From positions 1 to 6,019 of the forward strand of contig JAQCDI010000170.1 in the NCBI GenBank assembly GCA_027620595.1: DNA of 6,019 nucleotides, given 5' to 3'. The notes below the pieces were generated by a model that ran no database searches, was not told the origin of the DNA, and was given only the letters and a program-made list of their open reading frames with translations. Positions 6,000-6,019 of this stretch are shown here, one piece after another (the stretch's first letter is position 1; each line of letters starts with the position of its first letter). The stretch is from Bacteroidota bacterium (GTDB lineage: Bacteria > Bacteroidota > Rhodothermia > Rhodothermales > UBA10348). Made by a program: the position numbers and the translations under genes.

Positions 6000-6019
6000 G
6001 CTGCGCGCATGCGCGCGGC
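6000..6019 (+). terminator. GC-rich inverted repeat downstream of the receptor gene; possible terminator stem, cut by window end
   Basis: GCGCGCATGCGCGC (6003-6016) is a perfect 14-bp palindrome. Counting a U-G wobble (6002/6017), the symmetry extends to 6000-6019, giving an eight-pair stem with a CAUG tetraloop. It begins 32 bases after the TAA of the receptor. No T-run can be seen because the window stops here, so an intrinsic terminator is possible but unproven. A palindromic protein-binding site is the alternative. Confidence 0.35.

Overview
The window is 6,019 bases of GC-rich DNA, fully packed with coding sequence on the + strand. It holds three large genes. The first is cut by the left edge of the window. 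Two neighbouring amidohydrolases of the N-acyl-D-amino-acid deacylase (D-aminoacylase) family are followed by a TonB-dependent outer-membrane receptor. The receptor shows a Gram-negative cell. It carries an N-terminal carboxypeptidase-regulatory-like domain before the plug, an architecture typical of Bacteroidota and relatives such as Rhodothermota and also seen in Gemmatimonadota. High GC, clear Shine-Dalgarno sites and no good Bacteroides-type promoter fit a GC-rich relative (Rhodothermota-like or Gemmatimonadota-like) better than a classical Bacteroidia or Flavobacteriia genome. That placement is inference.

Layout: positions 1-1434 hold the C-terminal ~477 codons of a first amidohydrolase whose N-terminus lies upstream. 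Positions 1431-3011 hold a complete second amidohydrolase with a short lipoprotein-type signal. It overlaps the first by four bases (ATGA), so the two are almost certainly one transcript and translationally coupled. Positions 3012-3183 are an intergenic leader with no gene. Positions 3184-5967 encode the receptor (927 aa). Positions 5968-6019 are non-coding and end in a strong GC-rich inverted repeat that runs up to the window edge.

The genes can be read as a small scavenging locus: the receptor would import a ligand across the outer membrane, and the envelope-located amidohydrolase would cleave an amide bond in it. The ligand is unknown; N-acylated or D-amino-acid-containing compounds are the natural guess from the family. 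The most interesting point is that the two amidohydrolases are clear paralogues but differ at the metal centre. The second keeps the HxH motif, with Asp where the family's bridging Cys normally sits. The first has lost both HxH histidines and the Cys position while keeping the later His and Asp. The pair may therefore be enzyme plus divergent or pseudo-enzyme. The receptor also carries two long Ala/Gly/Leu-rich insertions in its barrel. I see no mobile element, CRISPR array, tRNA or rRNA, and no wholly new system; the findings are leads, not demonstrations.
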